From the NCBI RefSeq assembly GCF_017976235.1, contig NZ_JACVHC010000004.1, forward strand, positions 356,699 through 420,698: a stretch of DNA of 64,000 nucleotides. The letters are read 5' to 3'. The notes beneath the pieces were generated by a model that ran no database searches, was not told the DNA's origin, and saw only the letters and a program-made list of their open reading frames with translations. Source of the DNA: Pseudomonas anatoliensis (lineage in GTDB: Bacteria; Pseudomonadota; Gammaproteobacteria; Pseudomonadales; Pseudomonadaceae). Shown in pieces: positions 52,895 through 62,636 of the stretch. Position numbers and translations under genes: made by a program. The stretch's first letter is position 1. The number at the start of each line of letters is the position of its first letter.

Positions 52895-53200
52895 TTATTT
52901 CACCACCGCCCGCACCACCGACAATTCCGGAACCGCCACCCGCCGCTGACTCAGATACCGCGTACAACTCACCCGCAAGAACGAAGCAAAATTGACCACC
53001 TCGCCGCGGTAATCCATCACCTCTTCATACAGCTTGGCGATCAGTTGATTGGTGGTCATGCCGTCGATCTCGGCGATTTCGCCGAGGATGTCCCAAAACT
53101 GATTTTCCAGGCGCAACGTCGTCACCACCCCGCAAATACGCAGCGAGCGAGAGCGCGATTCATAGAGGATCGGGTCAGCCTTGACGTAGAGCTCGCACAT
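52895..53200 (-). CDS. Ribbon-helix-helix domain protein
   Basis: The 101-residue protein has an RHH-type fold, with VVTTLRLENQFWDILGEIAE (near residues 25-44) followed by DGMTTNQLIAKLYEEV, the expected strand and two helices for DNA binding. It may be a small regulator. It lies 13 bases downstream of the DJ-1/PfpI gene on the same strand, so the two are probably cotranscribed. Confidence 0.75.
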   Translation of the reverse strand: MCELYVKADPILYESRSRSLRICGVVTTLRLENQFWDILGEIAEIDGMTTNQLIAKLYEEVMDYRGEVVNFASFLRVSCTRYLSQRRVAVPELSVVRAVVK

Positions 53201-53213
53201 GGACGAAACCTCG

Positions 53214-53795
53214 TTACAGGGTGATTTGGGTGCCCAGCAAACCGAGGAAACCGGCCAGCCAGTTCGGATGCGCCGGCCACGCCGGAGCAGTCGCCAGATT
53301 GCCTTGCACGTGGCCGTCCGTCACCGGGAGGTCGATGTACGTACCGCCCGCCAGTCGGACCTCAGGCGCGCAAGCCGGATAGGCGCTGCACTCGCGCCCC
53401 TCAAGAATGCCCGCCGCTGCCAGCAACTGCGCGCCATGGCAGACCGCTGCAATCGGTTTGCCGGACTTGTCGAAGGCACGCACCAGATCGAGGACTTTTT
53501 CGTTCAGACGCAGGTACTCCGGAGCCCGACCGCCGGGGATCACCAGCGCGTCGTAATCGGCCTCGCTGGCCTTGGCGAAATCGAAATTCAGCGCGAACAG
53601 GTGACCGGGTTTTTCGCTGTAGGTCTGGTCGCCTTCGAAGTCATGGATCGCGGTGCGCACGGTCTGGCCAGCGGCTTTATCCGGGCAGACCGCGTGGACG
53701 GTGTGCCCGACCATTTGCAGGGCCTGGAACGGCACCATCACTTCGTAGTCTTCGACGTAATCGCCGACCAGCATCAGGATTTTTTTTGCGGCCAT
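53214..53795 (-). CDS. DJ-1/PfpI-family protein
   Basis: The 193-residue protein starts [20 protein letters not shown] and has the nucleophile elbow [14 protein letters not shown] (Cys near residue 118) with Glu in VEDYE. Family members act as glyoxalases, deglycases or chaperones. The exact activity is not clear. The start at 53795 follows GGAGGACT-like purines; a 23-residue extension is rejected. Confidence 0.85.
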   Translation of the reverse strand: MAAKKILMLVGDYVEDYEVMVPFQALQMVGHTVHAVCPDKAAGQTVRTAIHDFEGDQTYSEKPGHLFALNFDFAKASEADYDALVIPGGRAPEYLRLNEKVLDLVRAFDKSGKPIAAVCHGAQLLAAAGILEGRECSAYPACAPEVRLAGGTYIDLPVTDGHVQGNLATAPAWPAHPNWLAGFLGLLGTQITL

Positions 53796-53908
53796 GGGGA
53801 GGACTCCTCTGGGAAATGCTTGGGAGTATTGAAGGTAGACCTTATCTGTCGGGGCGGGTAACAACCGGCTACTACGCCTGACGCGCCAGGCACTCGTACA
53901 CGGACACC

Positions 53909-53993
53909 TGTAGGAGCTGCCGAAGGCTGCGATCTTTTGACTTTGTCTTTTAAAAACAAGATCAAAAGATCGCAGCGTGCCGCAGCTCCTACA
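53909..53993. repeat. REPIN (family A)
   Basis: Inverted copies with core GTAGGAGCTGCCGAAGGCTG and a partner carrying two altered bases lie upstream of the DJ-1 gene. Confidence 0.85.
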
Positions 53994-54027
53994 GGGATGC
54001 AGGTCGATACAGGCGTTCAGTCGTGGG

Positions 54028-55254
54028 TCAGGAGAGAAAGCCGTCAGCGCGCAGCAAGGTTTCCAGGCAGTGCTCGCTGATGTTGTAGAACGCCTTCAAC
54101 TCCTGGATTTTCACTAACAGCTGAGCCGGGTCCACCGGCTCGGCGCGTTTCACTGCCAGAATCATCTTGTTCTTGTTGGTGTGATCCAGCGAGATGAACT
54201 CGAACACTTTGGTCTCGTAACCACAGGCTTCAAGGAACAGCGCGCGCAGGCTGTCAGTGACCATTTCCGCCTGCTGACCGAGGTGCAAACCGTATTGCAG
54301 CATCGGCTTGAGCAGCGCCGGGCTCTGGATCTGCAGGCGGATCTGTTTGTGGCAGCACGGCGAGCACATGATGATCGACGCGCCCGAACGGATGCCGGTG
54401 TGGATCGCGTAGTCAGTAGCGATGTCGCAGGCATGCAGGGCGATCATCACGTCCAGTTCGCTCGGCGCCACGCTTCGCACGTCACCGCATTTGAACACCA
54501 GGCCCGGATGATCCAGTTTTGCCGCCGCGGCGTTGCACAGGCTGACCATTTCTTCACGCAACTCGACGCCCGTGACTTCGCCCTCGGCCTTCAAGGTATT
54601 GCGCAGGTAGTCATGAATGGCGAACGTCAGGTAGCCCTTGCCCGAACCGAAATCCGCGACCCGCACCGGTTTGTCCAGCGCCAGCGGTGACGATGTCAGG
54701 GCATGGCTGAAGACTTCGATGAACTTGTTGATCTGCTTCCACTTGCGTGACATCGCCGGGATCAGCTCGTGCTGCGCGTTGGTCACGCCCAGATCCTTGA
54801 GAAACGGCCGGTTCAGGTCCAGAAACCGGTTTTTCTCGCGGTTGTGCTCGGCCGACGGCGCTTCACGCAATTGCTGAGGTTTGCTCTTGAACAGCGAACT
54901 CTTGCCCTTTTTGCTGTATTCCAGCTGAGCTTCGTCAGTCAGCGCCAGCAAATGCGCATTTTTGAACGAGGCCGGCAGCAGCGCTGCGACCGCCTGCACG
55001 CCGTCTTCGAGCGGCAGGTTCTTAGTAATGTCGCGGGTTTTGTAGCGATACACGAACGACAGGCAGGGCTGAGCCTTGACGGACACCGGTTTGATGATGA
55101 CGCGCTGCAAGTCCGCTTCTTCACCGACGTATTTGGCCAGCACCAGTTTGATGAAACCGTTCTGCTCGAGGCTGGTTTGCAGCAACTCGATGAACTGGGC
55201 GTGGTGGTCCGGCGCGGGTTTGGCAGATGGCGCGGAAGGGGCGGTAACGGACAT
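54028..55254 (-). CDS. SAM-dependent methyltransferase (GSTCD/METTL25-like)
   Basis: The 408-residue protein has an N-terminal domain of about 190 residues and a C-terminal Rossmann methyltransferase with [19 protein letters not shown] (near residue 197), [18 protein letters not shown] and CSPCCHKQI, the last being typical of this subgroup. The substrate is unknown; relatives act on RNA or protein. The ATG at 55254 is preferred to a TTG two codons earlier. Confidence 0.8.
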   Translation of the reverse strand: MSVTAPSAPSAKPAPDHHAQFIELLQTSLEQNGFIKLVLAKYVGEEADLQRVIIKPVSVKAQPCLSFVYRYKTRDITKNLPLEDGVQAVAALLPASFKNAHLLALTDEAQLEYSKKGKSSLFKSKPQQLREAPSAEHNREKNRFLDLNRPFLKDLGVTNAQHELIPAMSRKWKQINKFIEVFSHALTSSPLALDKPVRVADFGSGKGYLTFAIHDYLRNTLKAEGEVTGVELREEMVSLCNAAAAKLDHPGLVFKCGDVRSVAPSELDVMIALHACDIATDYAIHTGIRSGASIIMCSPCCHKQIRLQIQSPALLKPMLQYGLHLGQQAEMVTDSLRALFLEACGYETKVFEFISLDHTNKNKMILAVKRAEPVDPAQLLVKIQELKAFYNISEHCLETLLRADGFLS

Positions 55255-55365
55255 GAACAAGCGGCCTCGGGCGGGGCGAATCGGGAATGGCGGGTATTTT
55301 AGGGGGGATGGGGGTTGGGGACACGCTCTTATTTACCGAACGGCACAATCCATGACACCGAACCC

Positions 55366-55488
55366 TGTGGCGAGGGGATTTATCCCCGTTCGGCTGCGGA
55401 GCAGTCGCCACACCTGAATACTGGGTTTCACTGATAGACCGCATGGGGCCGCTTCGCAGCCCAACGGGGATAAATCCCCTCGCCACAA
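55366..55488. repeat. Paired palindrome, family D
   Basis: TGGCGAGGGGATTTATCCCC (from 55368) and its inverted copy (to 55488) flank about 80 bases that include further imperfect pairing (GGCTGCGGAGCAG and related). It has the size of a REPIN but a different core from families A to C. Confidence 0.8.
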
Positions 55489-55510
55489 GGAGTTGCTGAG
55501 TCCGGGAAAA

Positions 55511-56128
55511 TCAGCCTAGGACGACCAACCGATTGGGCAATTCATTGCGTACCTGCGTCACCGGCACATGCACCTTCAACAACTCCCCACATGCCTCGAT
55601 ACAAGTGACAAACCCCTCTAGCGTGCGCCCCTGCCGTACCTGCTCGGTAAACGCCGCGACAATCACATCCCAGCTTTCATTGCCCAACCGCTTCGAAATC
55701 CCCTCATCCACCAGAATCTCCACGTAGCGCTCGGCCTCGCAGACGAAAATAAGCATGCCGGTGCTGCCCACGGTGTGATGCAGGTTCTGTTCGAGAAACT
55801 GTCGCCGCGCCAGGTTCGATGCGCGCCAGTGGCGCACCCGGCGTGGCACCAGATGTGTGGTGATCTTCGGCAGGCGAAACAGCAGGCACAGCACAATGAA
55901 CAGGCCCCACTGCACCAGCAGCAGGCTGCGCAGGGTCAGCCAGCCGGTCAGGTAATGCACGACGCCCGGCACCACCAGCGCCAGCAGGCTGGCCCACAAC
56001 AGCGGGATGTACGCGTAGTCATCGGCGCGAGCCGCCAGCACTGTCACCAGTTCGGCATCGGTGTCGCGCTCGACCCGTGCAATCGCCTCGGCGACTTTGC
56101 GTTGTTCGTGTTCAGTCAGTAATGCCAT
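55511..56128 (-). CDS. TPM-domain membrane protein
   Basis: The 205-residue protein has an N-terminal acidic/helical start (MALLTEHEQRKVAEAIARVE), two adjacent membrane segments near residues 38-80 (IPLLWASLLALVVPGVVHYL and SLLLVQWGLFIVLCLLF) and a C-terminal TPM-type region with GMLIFVCEAERYVEILVDEG. It is the last gene of lemA-TPM-TPM. Its function is unknown; TPM domains in plants act as phosphatases in photosystem repair. Confidence 0.82.
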   Translation of the reverse strand: MALLTEHEQRKVAEAIARVERDTDAELVTVLAARADDYAYIPLLWASLLALVVPGVVHYLTGWLTLRSLLLVQWGLFIVLCLLFRLPKITTHLVPRRVRHWRASNLARRQFLEQNLHHTVGSTGMLIFVCEAERYVEILVDEGISKRLGNESWDVIVAAFTEQVRQGRTLEGFVTCIEACGELLKVHVPVTQVRNELPNRLVVLG

Positions 56129-56161
56129 GTCAAAAAGTGCCTGCTCATTATTCTTTTAATG

Positions 56162-56917
56162 TCACCAGCCGCCGGACGAACCACCGCCGCCGAAACTGCC
56201 CCCGCCGCCGCTGAAGCCCCCACCGCCACCGCCGCCACCAAATCCGCCGCCACCGCCAAAACCTCCCCCGCCACCGGAGCCGCCACGGCCGGTGGGCAGG
56301 ATACCGAGCATCTGGCAGACAAACACCGTCAGGATGAACAACATCACCAGAAAAACGAACAACGTCGGATGCCGCGAGATGAAATCGCTCTGCGGGTCCC
56401 CGCTGGACTCATACACCGTCGACGGTTCGTCCAGCGGATTGCCGCCCAGCACAACCAGCATCGCCGCCACACCATCGCTGATGCCTTTGCTGAAATTACC
56501 GGTCTTGAACGCGGGCGTGATGACTTGATGGATGATCACCGAGGTTTGCGCATCGGTCAGCCGGTCTTCCAGGCCATAACCGACTTCGATGCGCAATTTG
56601 CGCTCGTCACGGGCGACGATCAGCAGCGCGCCGTTGTTCTTGTCCTTTTGCCCGATGCCCCAGTGGCGACCGAGCTGGACGCCATAATCCTCGATGGTGG
56701 TGCCTTGCAGATCGGGCAACGTGACCACGACCAATTGCTCGCCGGTTGCCTGTTCGTGGGCCTGCAACTGTTGGCTCAATTGCGCGCGCACCGATGGCTC
56801 GATCATCTGCGCCTGGTCCACCACTCGCCCGCTCAGCGCCGGGAACGTCAACTCGGCCCGGGCGCTGACGGCGAACAGCCACAGCATCAGCACCAGGCCT
56901 ATTTTCAACACACGCAT
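56162..56917 (-). CDS. YgcG-family TPM-domain protein
   Basis: The 251-residue protein has a signal peptide (ending VSARA), a TPM domain (about residues 25-150, LSGRVVDQAQMIEPS, NNGALLIVARDERKLRIEVG), one membrane segment near residue 180 (TLFVFLVMLFILTVFVCQML) and a C-terminal tail of about 45 residues made almost only of Gly with Phe/Ser, ending in Trp. This is the YgcG architecture. It precedes the other TPM gene by 33 bases. Confidence 0.87.
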   Translation of the reverse strand: MRVLKIGLVLMLWLFAVSARAELTFPALSGRVVDQAQMIEPSVRAQLSQQLQAHEQATGEQLVVVTLPDLQGTTIEDYGVQLGRHWGIGQKDKNNGALLIVARDERKLRIEVGYGLEDRLTDAQTSVIIHQVITPAFKTGNFSKGISDGVAAMLVVLGGNPLDEPSTVYESSGDPQSDFISRHPTLFVFLVMLFILTVFVCQMLGILPTGRGGSGGGGGFGGGGGFGGGGGGGGFSGGGGSFGGGGSSGGW

Positions 56918-56939
56918 GCATACCCCCCAACGATCTCCC

Positions 56940-57024
56940 TGTAGGAGCTGCCGCAGGCTGCGATCCTTTGATCCTGATCTTTAAAAACAAGATCAAAAGA
57001 TCGCAGCCTGCGGCGGCTCCTACA
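56940..57024. repeat. REPIN (family A) between lemA and the TPM genes
   Basis: Inverted copies with core GGAGCTGCCGCAGGCTGCGA and its complement lie inside the putative lemA-TPM-TPM operon and could reduce readthrough. Confidence 0.88.
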
Positions 57025-57033
57025 CAGGATTGT

Positions 57034-57642
57034 TTAGAACTTCACTTCCGGAGCCTTTTCCGCACCGGGCGTGGTGGCTTCGAAGGTTTCGCGCATCGGC
57101 AGGTCGCTGTACATCACGCTATGCCAGAGCCGACCGGGAAAAGTGCGGATCTCGGTGTTGTACTTCTGCACCGCCAGAATGAAATCGCGTCGCGCCACGG
57201 CGATGCGGTTTTCCGTGCCTTCGAGCTGCGATTGCAGGGCGAGGAAGTTCTGATTGGCCTTCAGATCCGGATAACGCTCGGACACCACCATCAAACGGCT
57301 CAACGCGCCGCTCAACTGATCCTGCGCCTGCTGGTACTGCTTGAGCTTCTCGGGATTGTCGAGGGTACTGGCATCAACCTGAATCGACGTGGCTTTCGCC
57401 CGGGCTTCGATCACCGCGGTCAGGGTTTCCTTTTCGTGGGCGGCATAGCCCTTCACCGTTTCCACCAGATTGGGGATCAGGTCGGCGCGACGCTGGTACT
57501 GGTTCTGCACCTGCCCCCACGCGGCCTTGGCCTGTTCGTCGAGGGTCGGGATGTTGTTGATGCCACACGCGGTCAGCAACGTCGCCAGCATCAACAATGT
57601 GGCGACCTGCAAACGCGAGCGATAGGTTGGACTTACATTCAT
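57034..57642 (-). CDS. lemA: LemA family protein
   Basis: The 202-residue protein has a lipoprotein-like N-terminus (LATLLMLATLLTAC) and the LemA helical domain, with YQRRADLIPNLVETVKGYAA near residue 52 and YSDLPMRETF near the C-terminus. LemA proteins are membrane-anchored helical bundles of unknown action, often encoded with TPM proteins as here. The start at 57642 is chosen since a 7-codon extension lacks support. Confidence 0.88.
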   Translation of the reverse strand: MNVSPTYRSRLQVATLLMLATLLTACGINNIPTLDEQAKAAWGQVQNQYQRRADLIPNLVETVKGYAAHEKETLTAVIEARAKATSIQVDASTLDNPEKLKQYQQAQDQLSGALSRLMVVSERYPDLKANQNFLALQSQLEGTENRIAVARRDFILAVQKYNTEIRTFPGRLWHSVMYSDLPMRETFEATTPGAEKAPEVKF

Positions 57643-57902
57643 TGCAGTGATGCTCCCTGACACATTTCATTAAAAAGCCGAGCGCGAAACCTTCTCAGCC
57701 AGCGGTTGGGGCATAATCGGCCGCGCCACTGGATTGCGACCGGTCAATGGGCTAAAAAGTGCCTGCGCGGTCGAACTGCCTGCGGTCAACGGTGTTTTTT
57801 TGGCTTGGCGTTTTTGCGCCCGCACCCGAACAACAATAGTCGCTCCCTAAATTTTGGCTGGCCGGCATTGCATTGCCGTTTGTGCCCTTGAGAAAAACAT
57901 TC

Positions 57903-60194
57903 ATGAAGAAGCTGTGTTTGCTGGGCCTGTTCGTCAGTCTGGCCAGTCATCAAGTATTGGCCGCTGAGACCTCGGTACCTCTGGAAAACAAGGACGCCTT
58001 CATCAGCAACCTGATGAAGCAAATGACCCTCGACGAAAAGATCGGCCAGTTGCGCCTGATCAGCATTGGCCCGGAAATGCCCCGCGAGCTGATCCGCAAG
58101 GAGATCGCCACCGGCAACATCGGCGGCACGTTCAACTCGATCACCCGCGCGGAAAACCGTCCGATGCAGGACGCTGCCATGCGCAGTCGCCTGAAGATTC
58201 CGATGTTTTTCGCGTACGACGTGATCCACGGTCACCGTACGATTTTCCCGATTCCGCTGGCCCTGGCTTCGAGCTGGGACATGGACGCCATCGGTCGCTC
58301 CGGGCGCGTTGCCGCCAAAGAGGCCGCTGCTGACAGCCTCGACCTCACCTTCGCGCCGATGGTCGACATCTCCCGCGACCCGCGCTGGGGTCGTAGCTCC
58401 GAAGGTTTCGGTGAAGACACCTACCTCACTTCGCGCATCGCCAAAGTCATGGTCAAGGCCTATCAGGGCGATGCCCCGAACACGGCCGACAGCATCATGG
58501 CCAGCGTCAAGCACTTTGCCTTGTACGGCGCGGTCGAGGGCGGTCGCGACTACAACACCGTCGACATGAGCCCGGTGAAGATGTACCAGGATTACCTGCC
58601 GCCGTACCGCGCCGCGATCGATGCCGGCGCCGGTGGTGTGATGGTGGCGTTGAACTCGATCAACGGCATTCCGGCCACCGCCGACACCTGGCTGATGAAC
58701 GATCTGTTGCGCAGGGATTGGGGCTTCAAGGGCCTGGCGGTCAGTGACCATGGCGCGATCTTTGAACTGATCAAGCACGGTGTGGCGCGCGACGGTCGTG
58801 AAGCGGCGAAACTGGCGATCAAGGCCGGCATCGACATGAGCATGAACGACACCCTGTACGGCAAAGAGCTGCCAGGGCTGCTCAAATCCGGCGAGATCGA
58901 ACAGAAACACATCGACAACGCTGTGCGTGAAGTCCTTGCGGCCAAGTACGACATGGGCCTGTTCAAGGACCCGTACCTGCGCATCGGCAAGGCAGAAGAT
59001 GATCCGGCCGACACTTACGCCGAGAGCCGCCTGCACCGCGCCGAGGCCCGCGACGTTGCGCGTCGCAGCCTGGTGCTGCTGAAGAACCAGAACGAAACCC
59101 TGCCACTGAAGAAGACTGCAAAAATCGCCCTGGTCGGCCCGCTGGCCAAGGCGCCGATCGACATGATGGGCAGTTGGGCTGCCGCCGGTCGTCCGACGCA
59201 ATCGGTGACCCTGTTCGACGGCATGAACGCCCTTATCGGCGACAAGGCGAACCTGATCTACGCCCGTGGCGCGAACATCACCAGCGACAAAAAGGTGCTC
59301 GATTACCTGAACTTCCTCAACTTCGATGCGCCGGAAGTGGTTGATGATCCGCGCCCGGCCAACGTGCTGATCGACGAAGCGGTGAAAGCCGCCAAGGATG
59401 CTGACGTGATCGTCGCAGCGGTAGGCGAATCCCGTGGCATGTCCCACGAATCGTCCAGCCGCACCGACCTGAACATCCCGCAAACACAGCGCGAGTTGAT
59501 CCGCGCGCTGAAAGCCACCGGCAAACCGCTGGTGCTGGTCTTGATGAACGGCCGCCCACTGACCATTCTCGAAGAGAACCAGTCGGCCGACGCAATTCTG
59601 GAAACCTGGTTCAGCGGCACCGAGGGTGGCAACGCCATCGCCGACGTGCTGTTCGGCGACTACAACCCGTCGGGCAAACTGCCGGTGACCTTCCCGCGTT
59701 CCGTTGGGCAGATTCCGACCTACTACAACCACCTGAGCATTGGCCGGCCGTTCACACCGGGCAAACCGGGCAACTACACCTCGCAGTATTTCGATGACAC
59801 GACGGGCCCGCTGTTCCCGTTCGGTTACGGTTTGAGCTACACCGATTTCAGCCTGAGCGACATGGCGCTGTCCTCGACCACCCTGAACGCCACCGGCAAG
59901 CTAGACGCCAGTGTCATGGTGAAGAACACCGGCAAACGTGACGGCGAAACCGTGGTGCAGCTGTACATTCAGGACGTCACCGGTTCGATGATTCGCCCGG
60001 TGAAAGAACTGAAGAACTTCCAGAAAATCATGCTCAAGGCTGGCGAACAGAAAGTCGTGCACTTCACCATCACCGAGGAGGAGCTGAAGTTCTACAACGC
60101 CCAACTCAAGTACGCGGCCGAGCCCGGCAAGTTCAACGTGCAGATCGGCCTGGATTCTCAGGATGTGAAGCAGCAGAGCTTCGAACTGCTGTAA
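57903..60194 (+). CDS. bglX: Periplasmic beta-glucosidase
   Basis: The 763-residue GH3 enzyme has a signal peptide (MKKLCLLGLFVSLASHQVLA), the N-terminal barrel with catalytic nucleophile Asp in GLAVSDHGAIFEL (near residue 284), the alpha/beta sandwich (from about residue 400) and a C-terminal fibronectin-III-like domain (about residues 670-755). Length matches E. coli BglX (765). It cleaves cellobiose-type and other beta-glucosides in the periplasm. The gene is monocistronic. Confidence 0.94.
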   Translation: MKKLCLLGLFVSLASHQVLAAETSVPLENKDAFISNLMKQMTLDEKIGQLRLISIGPEMPRELIRKEIATGNIGGTFNSITRAENRPMQDAAMRSRLKIPMFFAYDVIHGHRTIFPIPLALASSWDMDAIGRSGRVAAKEAAADSLDLTFAPMVDISRDPRWGRSSEGFGEDTYLTSRIAKVMVKAYQGDAPNTADSIMASVKHFALYGAVEGGRDYNTVDMSPVKMYQDYLPPYRAAIDAGAGGVMVALNSINGIPATADTWLMNDLLRRDWGFKGLAVSDHGAIFELIKHGVARDGREAAKLAIKAGIDMSMNDTLYGKELPGLLKSGEIEQKHIDNAVREVLAAKYDMGLFKDPYLRIGKAEDDPADTYAESRLHRAEARDVARRSLVLLKNQNETLPLKKTAKIALVGPLAKAPIDMMGSWAAAGRPTQSVTLFDGMNALIGDKANLIYARGANITSDKKVLDYLNFLNFDAPEVVDDPRPANVLIDEAVKAAKDADVIVAAVGESRGMSHESSSRTDLNIPQTQRELIRALKATGKPLVLVLMNGRPLTILEENQSADAILETWFSGTEGGNAIADVLFGDYNPSGKLPVTFPRSVGQIPTYYNHLSIGRPFTPGKPGNYTSQYFDDTTGPLFPFGYGLSYTDFSLSDMALSSTTLNATGKLDASVMVKNTGKRDGETVVQLYIQDVTGSMIRPVKELKNFQKIMLKAGEQKVVHFTITEEELKFYNAQLKYAAEPGKFNVQIGLDSQDVKQQSFELL

Positions 60195-60211
60195 CAAACA
60201 ACGCAATACCT

Positions 60212-60300
60212 TGTAGGAGTGAGCCTGCTCGCGATAGCGGTGTGTCAGTCAGCGTTGATTTAGCTGAATGACCGCTATCGCGAGCAGGCTCACTCCTACA
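60212..60300. repeat. REPIN (family C)
   Basis: Inverted copies with core TTGTAGGAGTGAGCCTGC and its complement lie behind bglX, between convergent genes. Confidence 0.9.
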
Positions 60301-60320
60301 TTGGTTTTGTGGGGTGGCTG

Positions 60321-61478
60321 CTAGCCGCGTCTGTCGAGCATGTTGACCACCAACCGATCTACCCACCCCCAAATCCTCTGTTTCACCCGCCGCCACAACG
60401 GCCGCCTCTGCCACTCCTCCAGACTCACGCGCTGACTCAAGCCGAAATCCTTCTCGAAGCTCGCCACCACCGCTGCCGTCAACGACGGATCGAGCGCCTC
60501 AAGATTCGCCTCCAGATTGAAGCGCAAATTCCAGTGATCGAAGTTGCACGAACCGATGCTCACCCAATCGTCCACCAGCACCATTTTCAGGTGCAGGAAG
60601 CACGGCTGGTATTCGTAGATCTGCACGCCGGCCTTGAGCAGTCGCGGGTAGTAGCGATGCCCGGCGTAGCGCACGGACGGGTGGTCGGTGCGCGGCCCGG
60701 TCAACAGCAGGCGCACGTCGACACCTCGGGCAGCGGCCTTGCGCAGCGAGCGGCGGATGTTCCAGGTCGGCAGGAAGTACGGGGTGGCCATCCAGATACG
60801 TTTTTGCCCGCTGTTCAGCGCGCGAAACAGTGATTGCAGAATGTCGCGATGCTGGCGGGCGTCGGCGTAAGCCACGCGGCCCATGCCCTCGCCCATGTCC
60901 GGCACCTTGGGCAGACGCGGCAAGCCGACATGCGCGGATGGCTTCCAGGCACGGCGATGGCGGTTGGCGATCCACTGGCGGTCGAACAATAGCTGCCAGT
61001 CGAGCACCAGCGGGCCGCTGATTTCGACCATCACTTCGTGCCACTCGCTGGTGTCGTGCCCCGGGGTCCAGAACTCATCGGTGACACCCGTGCCGCCGAC
61101 CACCGCCAGCCGCTGATCAACCAGCAGCAGTTTGCGGTGGTCACGATAGAAATTGCCGACCCAACGCCGCCAGTGCAGGCGATTGTAAAAGCGCAGCTCA
61201 ACCCCGGCGTGGGTCAAGCGTTTACGCAGGTTCAGGGTAAACGCGAGGCTGCCGTAGTCGTCGAACAGACAGCGCACGCGCACACCGCGTTCGGCGGCCA
61301 GCACCAGCGCTTGCACGATGGTTTCGGCACAGGCGCCAGCCTCGACCAGGTACAGCTCAAGTTCGATCTGCTCCTGGGCGCTGGCAATTTGTTCAAGCAT
61401 GCGCGGGAAGAATTGCGGGCCGTCGATCAACAGCTCGAACCGGTTGCCGTCACGCCAAGGGAAGATCGCGCCGCGCAT
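60321..61478 (-). CDS. clsB: Cardiolipin synthase B (phospholipase D family)
   Basis: The 385-residue protein has two HKD motifs: YRDHRKLLLVDQRLAVVGG (near residue 115) and FLHLKMVLVDDWVSIGSCN (near residue 295). It has no N-terminal membrane segments, as in ClsB. It joins phosphatidylglycerol molecules, or uses other alcohol acceptors, to make cardiolipin at the inner membrane. It starts one base after the yceI stop, so the pair forms an operon. Confidence 0.87.
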   Translation of the reverse strand: MRGAIFPWRDGNRFELLIDGPQFFPRMLEQIASAQEQIELELYLVEAGACAETIVQALVLAAERGVRVRCLFDDYGSLAFTLNLRKRLTHAGVELRFYNRLHWRRWVGNFYRDHRKLLLVDQRLAVVGGTGVTDEFWTPGHDTSEWHEVMVEISGPLVLDWQLLFDRQWIANRHRRAWKPSAHVGLPRLPKVPDMGEGMGRVAYADARQHRDILQSLFRALNSGQKRIWMATPYFLPTWNIRRSLRKAAARGVDVRLLLTGPRTDHPSVRYAGHRYYPRLLKAGVQIYEYQPCFLHLKMVLVDDWVSIGSCNFDHWNLRFNLEANLEALDPSLTAAVVASFEKDFGLSQRVSLEEWQRRPLWRRVKQRIWGWVDRLVVNMLDRRG

Positions 61479-61479
61479 G

Positions 61480-62070
61480 TCAGCGCGCCGTGAAAATCAG
61501 CACCGCACCCACCGGCACCGACAGGCTGATGGCCGACAAATCGGCCAACTTGCGCAGGCTTTCCAGCCCTGGGGCGAGATCGAAATCCTCGGCATTGATC
61601 ACCACTGGCTCCAGTGTCACCACCTGAAAGCGTCGATCATCCAGACGCGTCGCCAGCAGCTCGGCCGGGTATTCGTGTTGCTTGCCATGCAGATTGACGG
61701 TCAGCGGCAGACGCAATTCCAGTTGCGCACCGGGGGCCAGATCGTTGATCGGGCGCAGGTCGATCTGGGTGGTGATGGTCGCGTCGGGAAACTGCTCGAT
61801 CTGGAACAGCTCCTTGCGCATGCGCTCGTCACGCAGCGGGATGCCGCTGTTGATCGAATCCATCTCGACCTCGACCTCGGCGCGACCGTTGGGGTCGACC
61901 TTGCCATGCAGCACCAGAAAGCGCTGCACTTCGGAGATATGGGCGTTTTTCGTACTGACGAACGACAGCCGTGACGACTCGCCGTCCAGATACCAATTGG
62001 CCTGCGCCGGCAGCGCGGCGGCGGCCAGCAGCAGGCAGGAGAAGGTTTTGTAGAGGGAGCGGTTGAACAT
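61480..62070 (-). CDS. YceI-family periplasmic protein
   Basis: The 196-residue protein has a signal peptide ending ALPAQA and the YceI lipocalin-like fold (SRLSFVSTKNAHISEVQRF, VEMDSINSGIPLRDERMRKE). YceI proteins bind polyisoprenoids or amphiphiles in the periplasm. Coupling to clsB suggests a membrane-lipid context. The start is at 62070. Confidence 0.9.
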   Translation of the reverse strand: MFNRSLYKTFSCLLLAAAALPAQANWYLDGESSRLSFVSTKNAHISEVQRFLVLHGKVDPNGRAEVEVEMDSINSGIPLRDERMRKELFQIEQFPDATITTQIDLRPINDLAPGAQLELRLPLTVNLHGKQHEYPAELLATRLDDRRFQVVTLEPVVINAEDFDLAPGLESLRKLADLSAISLSVPVGAVLIFTAR

Positions 62071-62137
62071 TGCGGACTCGTGGGGGCGATAAACCTGAGC
62101 CGAACATTAACTGGCTGGGGCGTGATTGCAAATCGAA

Positions 62138-62184
62138 GATCAAAAGATCGTCCGATCGCGGCACGAGCCTTCGGCAGCTACGGG
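62138..62184. repeat. Degenerate family A REP
   Basis: GATCAAAAGATCG (62138-62150) and GAGCCTTCGGCAGCT are recognisable, but intervening bases have been rearranged. It lies just before the REPIN at 62208. Confidence 0.5.
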
Positions 62185-62207
62185 GTTCCACTGTTGACGC
62201 TTCACCT

Positions 62208-62298
62208 GTGGGAGCTGGCTTGCCAGCGATTAGGCCGGCACAGGTGAAATTTTTGCTGAATGACACACCGCCATCGCTGGCAAGCCAGCTCCCACAGG
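62208..62298. repeat. REPIN (family B)
   Basis: Inverted copies with core TGTGGGAGCTGGCTTGCCAG and its complement lie downstream of the small membrane protein gene. Confidence 0.9.
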
Positions 62299-62327
62299 GT
62301 TCTTTATTTGCAGACGAATCGTGTGTT

Positions 62328-62636
62328 TCAGGGGGTAAGGCGGCAGCCCTGTCGTTCGTTTTGCCACTGGGCGCTATTACTGCGGCCCATGCCGCTGACG
62401 GTGATGGTTTTGCTGGCGGCGTCATCGCTGAAGCCGCTGGTCGGCAGCCACTGCTTCACATAGCCGCGGCAATATTCGGCGTCGTTATTCATCACATAGC
62501 GGCACGAACAATATTCCTTCGCTGTGTAGGCGCTGATGATGTCCGGGAAGGCCCAGAGGTTCTCGCGCTCATAGCCGATCCAGCCGAGCAGCACGACAAG
62601 CAGCACGACAAGCAGCACCAGCAAGAACCGTTTCAC
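62328..62636 (-). CDS. Small membrane-anchored Cys-rich protein, unknown function
   Basis: The 102-residue protein has an N-terminal hydrophobic segment (MKRFLLVLLVVLLVVLLGWI) encoded by a repeated 12-base codon block, then CSCRYVMNNDAEYCRGYVKQ and another Cys near the end. It may be a periplasmic disulfide-bonded domain. Its ATG overlaps the serine hydrolase stop by 4 bases (ATGA), so the two are coupled. No family was recognised. Confidence 0.7.
   Translation of the reverse strand: MKRFLLVLLVVLLVVLLGWIGYERENLWAFPDIISAYTAKEYCSCRYVMNNDAEYCRGYVKQWLPTSGFSDDAASKTITVSGMGRSNSAQWQNERQGCRLTP

Noticed and set aside
57786..59732. Long minus-strand open frame of 648 codons opposite bglX
   Set aside because: It is antisense to a clear GH3 gene, has no recognisable domain and no ribosome site. 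It arises from high-GC codon structure.
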